Shown one piece after another: positions 36,145 to 43,898 of a stretch of DNA of 64,000 bases. This stretch comes from Streptomyces solicavernae (GTDB lineage Bacteria; Actinomycetota; Actinomycetes; Streptomycetales; Streptomycetaceae), in the NCBI RefSeq assembly GCF_029968095.1, contig NZ_JASCIR010000006.1, forward strand, positions 186,001 through 250,000, given 5' to 3'. Position 1 is the first letter of the stretch; every line of letters starts with the position of its first letter. The notes beneath the pieces were generated by a model that made no database searches, was not told the origin of the DNA, and was given only the letters and a program-made list of their open reading frames with translations. Made by a program: the position numbers and the translations under genes.

Positions 36145-39100
36145 ATGGTGACGTTCGCACAGGCGCAGGAGCGCGCCGAGGAGTGGATCAACGGCGATGT
36201 GCCGGCGTATCAGCACCGTGAGGTGCGGGTGCGCGAGTTCGACCTGGGCTTCGTGGTCTGGGCCGAGGACCGTGCGGAGGGTCCGCGGTCCGAGGGCGGC
36301 GGGCAGCGCCTGGTGATCGCCCGGGACAGCGGCGAGGCCACGCTGTGGCCGGGGCTTCCGGTGGGCGAGGTGATCAGGCGGTACGAGGAGGAGTACGCGG
36401 TCGCCGGGACGCCGGACGCCCCGGCGGGCCCGGAGCGGGTGGACCTCCACCAGACGTCGTTCCTGCTGAGCCCGCCGGAGTGGCTGCAGGAGGCCGCGGA
36501 TCAGATGGGCATCGGGGGGCGGGGGGAGGTGCCGTCCGGGGCTTCGTCCGGGGCTTCGTCCGGGGTTCCGTCCGGGCCTGCGTCCGGGGCGGTGTCGCTT
36601 GGGGCTTCGGGGGCGGCTGTGCCTCCGGCTGCCCCTGCGGTTCCCGCTGTGCCTGAGCCGCCGGTCGTGCCTGAGCCGCCGGTCGTGCCTGAGCCGCCGG
36701 TCGTGCCCGAGGCTCCCGTCGTGCCCGAGCCGCCGGTCGCGCCCGAGGCTCCCGTCGTACGGGATGCCCCGGCTGTGCCGGATGCCGCGGCTGCCGCCGG
36801 TGACGGCTGGCCGAGTGCGGGTGGGGGCGAGACGCTCGCGCGGACCGAGGCCGGGGCCGGGCCCGTGGACGCGACGCCCTGGGCCGGTACGGACACGAAC
36901 GCGGACGACGACGACCGTTCCGTCTCGCTGCCCAACACCGTGACCGCGCCTGCCCTTTCGGGTTCGGACGACGACGCGGCGCCGCCCGCGGTCGCGCCGG
37001 ACGCCAAGACCGCGCTGATGGAGGGCGGCAGCCAGCTCCCGCCGACCGCCGTGTCGCCTGCCTACCGGCGCGAGGAGCAGTCGGTCGCACCGCCCGCGCC
37101 GCCCGCCTCGGGCGGTCCGGGCACGCCTCCGCCGCCTCCCGCCGTACCCGCGGCGCCGGGGGTTCCGGGTGCGCCGCAGCCGTCGTCGTACGGGTATCCG
37201 CCCGCGCCGCCCGCGGAGTCCGGGGCTGCCGGGGGCGCTGCCGGGGCCGGGGCCGGAGATGTGGCGGGCGATGACGTGTCCACCGCCGCCTCGCCGTCCG
37301 ACTTCGAGGAGGAGGCGGCCGCCGAGCCGACGGCGCCCGCCTCGGGGCCGGGTGCGCCCGGGACTCCGGCCGGTGGGTACGTACCGACGCAGCTGGTCTC
37401 CTCGCTCGGCCCCGACGGGCCGCAGCCACCCGGGCCGCCCAACCCGCCCGGTCCCCCCACTCCTCCCGGTCCCCCCGCTCCTCCCGGTCCTCCCGCACCG
37501 CCGTCGGCGGGTGACAGTGCCGGTGGCGGGATGCACCACGCGGCGACGATGTTCGCCGACCCGAGCGCGATGGGCCCTGGCGCGATGGGCCCGGGCGCCC
37601 CGCAGCCGCCCGGTCCCCCTGGACCTCCTGGTGCGCCTGGTGCACCCGGCGTCCCGCAGCCGCCCGGTCCGCCCGGTGTTCCGGGTGCGCCGCAGCCTCC
37701 CGGTCCGCCCGGGGTGCCCGGTGCGGGGTCCGGTGGGATGCATCACGCGGCGACGATGTTCGCCGACCCGAGCGCGATGGGCCCTGGCGCGATGGGCCCG
37801 GGCGCCCCGCAGCCGCCCGGCCCGCCCGGTGCGCCCGGCGCGCCTCAGCCTCCCGGCCCGCCTGGCGCTCCCGGCGCGCCCGGTGCTCCGGGTGCGGGCT
37901 CGACTCCGGCTGCGCCCGCGGCACCTGGAGCCCCCGCCGCGCCTGGTACGCCTGGTGCTCCCGGTGCTCCCGGTGCCCCCGGCGAGGGCGTGCATCACGC
38001 CGCGACGATGCTCGCCGGTCCCGCGGTCGGCGGTCCGGCCGCGCCCGTCGGGCCGCCCGGTCCGCCGCCGGGCCCGCCGCCCGGCGCGCCGCAGCCGCCG
38101 CAGGCCCCGGCACCGGCTCCCGGCCAGGCCCCGGCACCAACTCCCGGCCAGGCCCCCGCTCCCGGCCAGGCCCCCGCGTACGGCTATCCGCAGCAGCAGC
38201 CCGCCGGGCAGCCGACCGTCGGACCCGGCTACCAGGCCGTGCTGCGCTACCGCGCGCAGGACGGCTCCGAGCAGCAGCTGATCCGCCGCTCCGCGCCCGG
38301 TATGCCGCACCCGGAGTGGCAGATGCTGCACGAGCTGCGCGGCATGAACGTGCCGCCGCAGCAGGTGCTCGAACTCCACACGGAGCTGGAGTCCTGCGAG
38401 CTGCCCGGTGCCTACTGCGCGCGCATGATCCGCGAGAACTGGCCGCAGGCGCGCATCACGTCGATCGCCCCGTACGGCACGGACCACGCCTCGCGCCAGC
38501 AGGGCATGCAGCAACTCCTCGCCCACCAGGGCGAGTTGCACCAGGTCGCGGACGGTCCGGCGCGGCCGGCGCCGGTGCGGGTGCCGGTGCAGCCGGTGCA
38601 GCCCGCGCCGCCGATTCCGCCGGACGGGGTGGCGCAGGAGCTGGCCGGGGCGTTCGGGCCGCAGGGCATCTTCCGCTTCGACCAGCGGGCGGTGTCGCGG
38701 CAGGGCGTGCCGGACATCGTGGCGCACACGCTGATGTGGTCCGGCCTGCCGGTGGACGTCGGCCCGTTCTTCTGGGCGCAGGCCCAGCCGGGGCGGCCGG
38801 TGCCGACGCTGGCCGAGCTGGCGCAGGAGCGCGGTGTGCAGCCCGCGTCCGACGCCGGGTCGTACCTCGTCATGGGCAGCGACTTCGGCCGGGCGATCTG
38901 TGTGCAGTACGGCACGGCGAACATCGTGGCGGTGCCGGTCGAGGCCGGGCCCGGCGGTGCGTCGGCCGCGCCGCAGTTCGTCAACACGGGCCTGCCGGAG
39001 TTCGTCCGCTGCCTGGCGCTGCTCGGGCGGATGTGGCGGCTGCGGTACGGGCTCAACCAGGAGCAGGCGGGCCGCTGGACGGTCGACTTCCAGCAGCAGC

Positions 39101-39186
39101 TGGCCGCGCTCGACGGGGCCGCGCTCGGGTCGCCGGACAGCTGGTGGTCGGTGCTGCTTGAGCAGATGTGGGACGGGCTGCTGTAG
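36145..39186 (+). CDS. Large protein: Imm35/YrhB-like, Pro/Gly linker, deaminase-like, SUKH-4-like
   Basis: A 1013-residue multi-domain protein. Residues 1-85 resemble the Imm35/YrhB family (FAQAQERAEEWINGD, HREVRVREFDLGFVVWAEDR, RLVIARDSGEATLWPGLPVGEVIRRYEEEY). Residues ~120-690 are a Pro/Ala/Gly linker with collagen-like GPPGPPGAPG runs and three copies of G-[MV]-HHAATM. Residues ~695-810 have YQAVLRYRAQDGSEQQLIRRS, HTELESCELPGAYC (His745-x-Glu747, Cys751, Cys758) and ITSIAPYG, like a toxin-type deaminase. Residues ~832-1010 end in a SUKH-4-like domain (FRFDQRAV, SDFGRAICVQYG, FVNTGLPEFVRCLALLGRMW). Two immunity-type ends bracket a toxin-type centre. No signal peptide. The ATG lies 7 bases after the preceding stop, so the genes are coupled. 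Confidence 0.8.
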   Translation: MVTFAQAQERAEEWINGDVPAYQHREVRVREFDLGFVVWAEDRAEGPRSEGGGQRLVIARDSGEATLWPGLPVGEVIRRYEEEYAVAGTPDAPAGPERVDLHQTSFLLSPPEWLQEAADQMGIGGRGEVPSGASSGASSGVPSGPASGAVSLGASGAAVPPAAPAVPAVPEPPVVPEPPVVPEPPVVPEAPVVPEPPVAPEAPVVRDAPAVPDAAAAAGDGWPSAGGGETLARTEAGAGPVDATPWAGTDTNADDDDRSVSLPNTVTAPALSGSDDDAAPPAVAPDAKTALMEGGSQLPPTAVSPAYRREEQSVAPPAPPASGGPGTPPPPPAVPAAPGVPGAPQPSSYGYPPAPPAESGAAGGAAGAGAGDVAGDDVSTAASPSDFEEEAAAEPTAPASGPGAPGTPAGGYVPTQLVSSLGPDGPQPPGPPNPPGPPTPPGPPAPPGPPAPPSAGDSAGGGMHHAATMFADPSAMGPGAMGPGAPQPPGPPGPPGAPGAPGVPQPPGPPGVPGAPQPPGPPGVPGAGSGGMHHAATMFADPSAMGPGAMGPGAPQPPGPPGAPGAPQPPGPPGAPGAPGAPGAGSTPAAPAAPGAPAAPGTPGAPGAPGAPGEGVHHAATMLAGPAVGGPAAPVGPPGPPPGPPPGAPQPPQAPAPAPGQAPAPTPGQAPAPGQAPAYGYPQQQPAGQPTVGPGYQAVLRYRAQDGSEQQLIRRSAPGMPHPEWQMLHELRGMNVPPQQVLELHTELESCELPGAYCARMIRENWPQARITSIAPYGTDHASRQQGMQQLLAHQGELHQVADGPARPAPVRVPVQPVQPAPPIPPDGVAQELAGAFGPQGIFRFDQRAVSRQGVPDIVAHTLMWSGLPVDVGPFFWAQAQPGRPVPTLAELAQERGVQPASDAGSYLVMGSDFGRAICVQYGTANIVAVPVEAGPGGASAAPQFVNTGLPEFVRCLALLGRMWRLRYGLNQEQAGRWTVDFQQQLAALDGAALGSPDSWWSVLLEQMWDGLL
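37528..37825 (+). repeat. In-frame long direct repeat inside the linker-coding region
   Basis: A block of about 90 bases starting GGGATGCACCACGCGG at 37528 recurs at 37735, 207 bases (69 codons) later, almost unchanged. It encodes MHHAATMFADPSAMGPG and the following GAPQPPGPPG. A third, diverged MHHAATM-like copy is encoded near 37987. Confidence 0.8.
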
Positions 39187-39524
39187 GGCCTCGGTCAGGC
39201 AATGCTGCTCGGTCAGGTCGGTCTGCCTTACTCCGGCGCCGGGTTCCGCCCAGGACAGGGCGGTCCCGGCGCCGCGTCGTTCTCGTATGCCCCCGTCTCG
39301 TATACCGGCCCCGTATGCCCGCCCCGTATACCCGCCCCGTATGCCCCCGCCTCGTATACCCGCCCCGTATGCCCGTCTCGTACGCCTCGTCGGCCGGAAT
39401 TCCGGCTTCGCCCGGTTTTCGCGCATCCTTGACCGAGGACATGGGTGGAGTGTCGCGGTATGAGCGCTTCCGCGTGATCCATCAAGATGTGCGCCGAAGA
39501 GTTCGCGGGAGAAGAGGTTCCAGG
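39187..39524. other. Noncoding gap with a 13-bp tandem repeat array
   Basis: A 338-base gap after the large SUKH-4 protein. Most of it is the tandem array 39284-39390. The region 39391-39524 precedes the coiled-coil gene and holds an AGAGGTTCCAGG leader before its ATG. No coding frame of normal composition was seen. Confidence 0.6.
39284..39390. repeat. Short tandem repeat CGTAT[AG]CCCGCCC
   Basis: About eight units of 13 (twice 15) bases, each starting CGTATGCCC or CGTATACCC and ending in CCC or TCT; the array alternates the TATG and TATA forms. It is noncoding on both strands as far as can be seen. Confidence 0.85.
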
Positions 39525-40427
39525 ATGAGTGCAGCGCCGACACCCCCCGGCTTCACTGTCGTACGGGGCCGTGGCTATCGGCCGCAGCAGGTGGACGCGT
39601 ACGCCGCGGGTGTCTGCGCCGACCGGGACGCCGCCTGGGAGCGGGCGGCCCGGCTGACCGTGCTCGCCAAGGAGATGGAGGACGAGGCCGTCCGGCTGCG
39701 TGAGGTCGTGGCGCAGCTGTCCCCGCAGACGTACGACACCCTCAGCAGCCGCGCCCGGCAGCTGCTCGCCACCGCCCGGGAGGAGGCCGACGACGTTCTC
39801 GGCGCAGGCCGGGCCGGAGCGCTGCGGGCGACCGAGGAGGCCGAGGCGTACGGGCTGCGGCAGCGCGAGGAGGCCGCCGGGTACGCCGAGTCGGTGCGCG
39901 GGGCGGCGGAGGACCATGCGGGGCGGGTGCTGGACGCGGCGCGCGGCGAGGTCGACGGGATCAGGGCCGGCGTGCGGGCCGGGACCAAGGAGGTGCGCGG
40001 CGAGGCCCTCGCGGTGCTGCGGGCGACGCGGGAGCGGTGCGAGCGGCTCCTCGCGGACCAGGCGAAGGGGCAGGCAGAGCAGCGTGAGGCCGAGCGGCGG
40101 GAGGAGGCGGAGCGGGGCGCGGCGGCGGAGGCGTACGAGTCGGAGCTCGCCGGGGCGGGCGAGGCGCGGCTCGCGGAGGCGGAGCGGGCGCTTTCCGAGG
40201 CGGAGGAGTCGGCGCGGCACGGGCAGGAGGACGCGGAGGCGCGCGCGGCGGAGGTCCTTGCCGAGGCGCGGCTGCGGGCGGAGCGGCTGGAGCGGGAGAC
40301 GGAGCGGGTGCTGCGGGAGCATGCGGAGGCCTCGGAGGAGGTGCGGGCGCATATGGACCACGTACGGAGCAGCTTGGCCGGCTTGGTGGGGTCCGGGAGT
40401 ACGGTGCCGCCGCAGGCTTCCGGGTGA
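39525..40427 (+). CDS. DivIVA-like coiled-coil protein
   Basis: A 300-residue, mostly helical protein. The first ~35 residues (FTVVRGRGYRPQQVDAYAAGV) have the G-Y-x-P-x-Q-V-D pattern of the DivIVA/Wag31 N-terminal domain. The rest is a continuous Ala/Glu/Arg-rich coiled coil (ATAREEADDVLGAGRAGALRATEEAEAYG ...) to about residue 280. Such Streptomyces proteins have been annotated as cellulose-binding or polar-growth-related proteins. It follows the SUKH-4 gene after a repeat-rich gap and may link the cluster to a cytoskeletal site; that link is speculative. The ATG at 39525 follows CCAGG. Confidence 0.8.
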   Translation: MSAAPTPPGFTVVRGRGYRPQQVDAYAAGVCADRDAAWERAARLTVLAKEMEDEAVRLREVVAQLSPQTYDTLSSRARQLLATAREEADDVLGAGRAGALRATEEAEAYGLRQREEAAGYAESVRGAAEDHAGRVLDAARGEVDGIRAGVRAGTKEVRGEALAVLRATRERCERLLADQAKGQAEQREAERREEAERGAAAEAYESELAGAGEARLAEAERALSEAEESARHGQEDAEARAAEVLAEARLRAERLERETERVLREHAEASEEVRAHMDHVRSSLAGLVGSGSTVPPQASG

Positions 40428-40461
40428 GGTTGCTGTGGGCGAACCGATCGGCGCTGCGCCT

Positions 40462-40503
40462 CGTGAGGCAGGCTGTACCTGGCGTGAGGCAGGCTGCACA
40501 TGG
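40462..40503. repeat. 21-bp direct repeat pair
   Basis: CGTGAGGCAGGCTG occurs at 40462 and 40483, giving a 21-base period. It fills the convergent gap between the coiled-coil gene and the exporter gene. Confidence 0.7.
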
Positions 40504-40524
40504 CGTTCGGTTCGACCGAAGTGA

Positions 40525-42168
40525 TCAGTCGGCCGAGGGCGCGTGGGGCCTGGGGTTTTCGCGGGGCGCCTGAGACGGTTCCTGGGTCGCAGCCCCGGCC
40601 GCCCCGGTCTCCCCGGCAGCCCCGGCCGCCCCGGCCGCCTCGGTCTCCCCGGCCGCCCCGGTCTCTCCGGTCGCCCCGGTCTCTCCGGGCTCCCCCTTCC
40701 GTACGGGAAACCGCCGCGGCGCCACCGTCAGCAGGACGACGAGGGCGAGGCCGGCGGCGCAGGCCGCGCCCAGGTACACCGAGTCGACGGCGGCGTCGAT
40801 CGCGCGGCGCACCCCCGCGTCGCCCGGGTTGCGCGCGGCGGAGTCCAGGTCGGCGGAGCCGCCGAGCCGGTCCGTCAGGACGCCGTTGGCCACCGCGCCG
40901 AACACGGCGGCGCCGACGGTCTGGCCGATCTGGCGGCAGAACAGCACGGAAGCCGTCGTCGTACCGCGCTCCGCCCAGCCCACCGTGGACTGCACGCCGA
41001 CGATCAGCGGCAGCTGGAACAGGCCGAGCGCGGCGCCGAGCAGCAGCATGATCAGCGCGGGCTGCCAGGCCGCGCCGGGATACGGCACCAGCTGGAACGA
41101 CAGCAGGACCAGGGCGGCGGCGCCGACGCCGACGACGGCGGTGTTGCGGAAGCCGATCCGCCGGTAGACGTGCTGGCTGAGGGCCGCCGACACGGGCCAG
41201 CTGAGCGTCATCACGCTGAGTACGAACCCGGCGGCCACCGGGTCGAGCCGCAGCACGGACTGGGCGTACGTCGGCAGGAACACGGTCGGCGCGACCATCA
41301 GCAGGCCGAGCGCGCCGAGGGCCAGGTTGACGGCGGCGATCGTGCGGCGCTTCCACACCCAGCCGGGGATGATCGGCTCGGCCGCCCGGCGCTCGACGAC
41401 CACCGTGACGACGGCGAGCAGCGCGCCCGTACCGAAGAGGGCGAGGGACGGGGCGGACAGCCAGGGCCAGGCGACGCCGCCCTGGACGACCGCGGTGAGC
41501 AGGACGCCGCCGCAGGCGAAGACGGCGAGCGCGCCCGCCCAGTCGACGCTGAGCCGGGTGGCCCGTTCGCGTGCGGGTTCGTGCAGGTGGCGGGCGATCA
41601 GCCAGAGGGCGAAGGCTCCGACGGGCAGGTTGATGAGGAAGATCCAGCGCCAGTCGGCGTACGCGGCGAGCACCCCGCCGAGCCCCGGCCCCGCCACCGA
41701 GGAGAGCGCCCACACGGTGGACAGCCGGGCCTGGATTCTGGGGCGCTGCTCCAGCGGGTACAGGTCGGCGGCGAGGGTCTGGACGGTGCCCTGGATGGCA
41801 CCGCCGCCGAGGCCCTGGACGATCCGGAAGGCGATCAGGGAGGCCATGTCCCAGGCGCCGGCGCAGAGCAGCGAGCCGACGAGGAAGAGGGCGATGCCGA
41901 AGATCAGGACGGGCTTGCGGCCGAACGTGTCGGAGAGCTTGCCGTAGAGGGGCAGGGTGACGGTGACGGCGAGCAGGTAGCCGGAGAACAGCCAGGAGAA
42001 GACGGAGAAGCCGCCGAGGTCGCCGACGATCTGCGGGACGGCGGTCGCGATGATCGTGGCGTCGAGCGCGGCGAGCGCCATGGCGAGCATCAGGGCGGCC
42101 ACGACGGCCCCGCGCCTGCGTGGGCCGGTGCCGCCCGGTGTTTCCGGTATGCCTTGCGCTGCCGCCAC
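40525..42168 (-). CDS. DHA2-family MFS exporter with collagen-like tail
   Basis: A 547-residue membrane protein with 14 membrane segments, the DHA2/EmrB-QacA layout. Motif A is GKLSDTFGRKPVLIFG (~75), motif C-like GPGLGGVLAAYADWRWIFLINLP (~160) follows, and DATIIATAVPQIVGDLGG (~35) is the DHA2 drug-antiporter start. The last 45 residues are an odd GETGATGETGAAGETE-type G-x-x repeat. Drug or metabolite export by proton antiport is inferred from the family; the substrate is unknown. The GTG start at 42168 has AAAGGA about 10 bases upstream. Confidence 0.9.
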   Translation of the reverse strand: MAAAQGIPETPGGTGPRRRGAVVAALMLAMALAALDATIIATAVPQIVGDLGGFSVFSWLFSGYLLAVTVTLPLYGKLSDTFGRKPVLIFGIALFLVGSLLCAGAWDMASLIAFRIVQGLGGGAIQGTVQTLAADLYPLEQRPRIQARLSTVWALSSVAGPGLGGVLAAYADWRWIFLINLPVGAFALWLIARHLHEPARERATRLSVDWAGALAVFACGGVLLTAVVQGGVAWPWLSAPSLALFGTGALLAVVTVVVERRAAEPIIPGWVWKRRTIAAVNLALGALGLLMVAPTVFLPTYAQSVLRLDPVAAGFVLSVMTLSWPVSAALSQHVYRRIGFRNTAVVGVGAAALVLLSFQLVPYPGAAWQPALIMLLLGAALGLFQLPLIVGVQSTVGWAERGTTTASVLFCRQIGQTVGAAVFGAVANGVLTDRLGGSADLDSAARNPGDAGVRRAIDAAVDSVYLGAACAAGLALVVLLTVAPRRFPVRKGEPGETGATGETGAAGETEAAGAAGAAGETGAAGAATQEPSQAPRENPRPHAPSAD

Positions 42169-42248
42169 CGGCCCCGTTCCTTTCCCTATACATCCATCTG
42201 CGCGCCGTCGGACACCTTCTCACCTCTTCGGCCGCGGCGGGAGAGGCG

Positions 42249-43676
42249 TCACCCGACGACGCGCTGCAGCACCACATGCCCGCCGGCCGTGCCCGCGATC
42301 TCGTACGTGGCGTCCGGGTGCAGGTCGCGGGCCGTGCGCAGCGGGTCCTCGTACTTGCCGTCGGTGTTGTCGAGGGCGAGGTAGTCGGGGGTGACGCCCT
42401 GGGTGTTGCCGATCCAGAAGACCCGGCAGCGGGAGGTCAGGCGGCTGATCGGGGCGATGTTGGCCTCGACGCTCGCGCCGTCCGGGATGCGGTCGAGGAG
42501 TTCCTTGGCGGCGGCGACGCGCGGGGTCTCGCGGTACGTGGCGGCCTCGGTGAGCGTGCCGAGCGGCAGGGCCGTGGTCAGGGCGAGCGCCGCGGCGGCC
42601 ACGGCGGCCGGCAGCTGGGCCGCGTATGCGCGGAGCCAGGGCCGGGGGCTGTGGCGCGAGCGGCGGAGGGCGTCGACGAGGGCGAGCGCGACGACGGGCA
42701 TGAGGACGGCGCTGTAGTGCCAGTCGGTGCCCCAGTAGTGGCTGTCGCCGGAGACGAAGCGCCAGCCGAGCGTGGGCAGGGCGACGATCAGGAGCGGGGA
42801 GCGCAGGGCGAGCAGCCCGGTCGTGGGGATGAGCAGCCAGCCGAGGGTGCGGAGTTTGACGTCGAGGCCGTCGAGCGGGGTGGGGCCCGCGCTGACCTTG
42901 GACCAGTAGTCGTAGCCGCCGGTGGTGTTGAACGCGGGTATGAGCACGGTGAACGTGAGCAGCGCGGCGAGCGCCCCGAAGGCGGCGAGCCCGACGGCCC
43001 ACCACGCGGTCCGCCGCCGCGTCCGGCGGGCGCGCACCGCGACGACCACGGCGAGCGCGGAGCAGGTGAGCCCCAGGTCCTCCTTGACGAACACCAGCGG
43101 CAGCGCCCACCACAGCGCGGCCCGCCACCGCTCGCGCAGCACGGCCTCCAGGGAGAGCGCGATCAGCGGTACGGCGAAGGCGATCTCGTGGAAGTCGAAG
43201 TCGACGGCGCGCTGCAGCCCCCAGGAGAGCCCGTACGCCACCCCGATCGCGAGGCCCCGCGCCCGCCCGAGCAGCCGGGCCGCGACCCGCGCCACCACCG
43301 CCGCGGACAGCGCGAACAGCGCGGCCTGCGCGAGCAGCAGCGTCACCGGCGAGGGGAAGACCCGGTAGAGGGGCGCGAGGAGCGCGGTGACGGGCGAGAA
43401 GTGGTCGCCGAGGATGTGCGTGCCGGGACCCTTGAGGTCGGCGATCGGCGCCTGCAGGTGGGCGTAGGCCCGGATCGCCTGCTCGAAGATCCCGAGGTCC
43501 CAGGAACGGTTCTCCATCCGGTACCAGCGGAGGACGGAGAGCAGGGCGTACGCGAGGAAGAGGGCGGTGGCGAGGAGGTACGGGTCGTACTTCGCGCGGC
43601 ACGCGGCCCCCGCCGCTCGGGTGTCGGTGCTGGCGCCGCGGGCGGTGGTCAGGTCGGTACCGGGCATGGGGGCCAT
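42249..43676 (-). CDS. DUF2079 membrane protein
   Basis: A 475-residue membrane protein with about 9-11 hydrophobic segments. The family block LLSVLRWYRMENRSWDLGIFEQAIRAYAHLQAPIADLKGPGTHILGDHFSP near residues 40-90 is strongly conserved in DUF2079 proteins, which resemble GT-C glycosyltransferases; the Asp in DLGIFEQ and His in GDHFSP stand in the first outer loop. The soluble C-terminal part (~340-475) includes DRIPDGASVEANIAP. The substrate is not known. Start chosen at ATG 43676 (MAPMPGTD); ATG 43667 is an alternative. Confidence 0.85.
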   Translation of the reverse strand: MAPMPGTDLTTARGASTDTRAAGAACRAKYDPYLLATALFLAYALLSVLRWYRMENRSWDLGIFEQAIRAYAHLQAPIADLKGPGTHILGDHFSPVTALLAPLYRVFPSPVTLLLAQAALFALSAAVVARVAARLLGRARGLAIGVAYGLSWGLQRAVDFDFHEIAFAVPLIALSLEAVLRERWRAALWWALPLVFVKEDLGLTCSALAVVVAVRARRTRRRTAWWAVGLAAFGALAALLTFTVLIPAFNTTGGYDYWSKVSAGPTPLDGLDVKLRTLGWLLIPTTGLLALRSPLLIVALPTLGWRFVSGDSHYWGTDWHYSAVLMPVVALALVDALRRSRHSPRPWLRAYAAQLPAAVAAAALALTTALPLGTLTEAATYRETPRVAAAKELLDRIPDGASVEANIAPISRLTSRCRVFWIGNTQGVTPDYLALDNTDGKYEDPLRTARDLHPDATYEIAGTAGGHVVLQRVVG

Positions 43677-43898
43677 GGTCGCAGCTGGGCGTTTTTCCCT
43701 TACCCGCCCCTTCCAGGGGCTCAAAACTGAGCCCCTCCGGCGATTGAGGAGCGGGGGTCCGGGGGCCGGCCCCCGAAGCGCCGCAGGCTTTCGGGAAGGG
43801 GCGGGGTGGGGAAAGAACCGGCGTACGCTGGGAACCCCCGGCCCGGAACCCGTGTCGGGCGTCGCGCGTTGCCCGCTTCCCGGACGGAAAGCCCCTTC
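43677..43898. repeat. Divergent gap with two Streptomyces hairpin elements
   Basis: Contains GGGGCTCA-AAAC-TGAGCCCC (43717-43736), a perfect hairpin, then the GAAGCGCCGCAGGCTTTCGG element (43775) also found after galK. The mfd start region is GGACGGAAAGCCCCTTC before ATG 43899. Confidence 0.6.

Noticed and set aside
36145..39186. Collagen-like surface protein
   Set aside because: The Gly-Pro runs form a linker between globular immunity-type and deaminase-like domains, and there is no signal peptide or wall anchor.
39284..39390. Possible CRISPR array
   Set aside because: Units are 13-15 bases with no unique spacers and no cas genes are present; it is a simple tandem repeat.
35890..39543. 1217-codon minus-strand frame opposite the SUKH-4 fusion gene
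   Set aside because: Its Arg/Gly-rich translation has no domains, and the plus-strand frame has recognisable ends and linker repeats.
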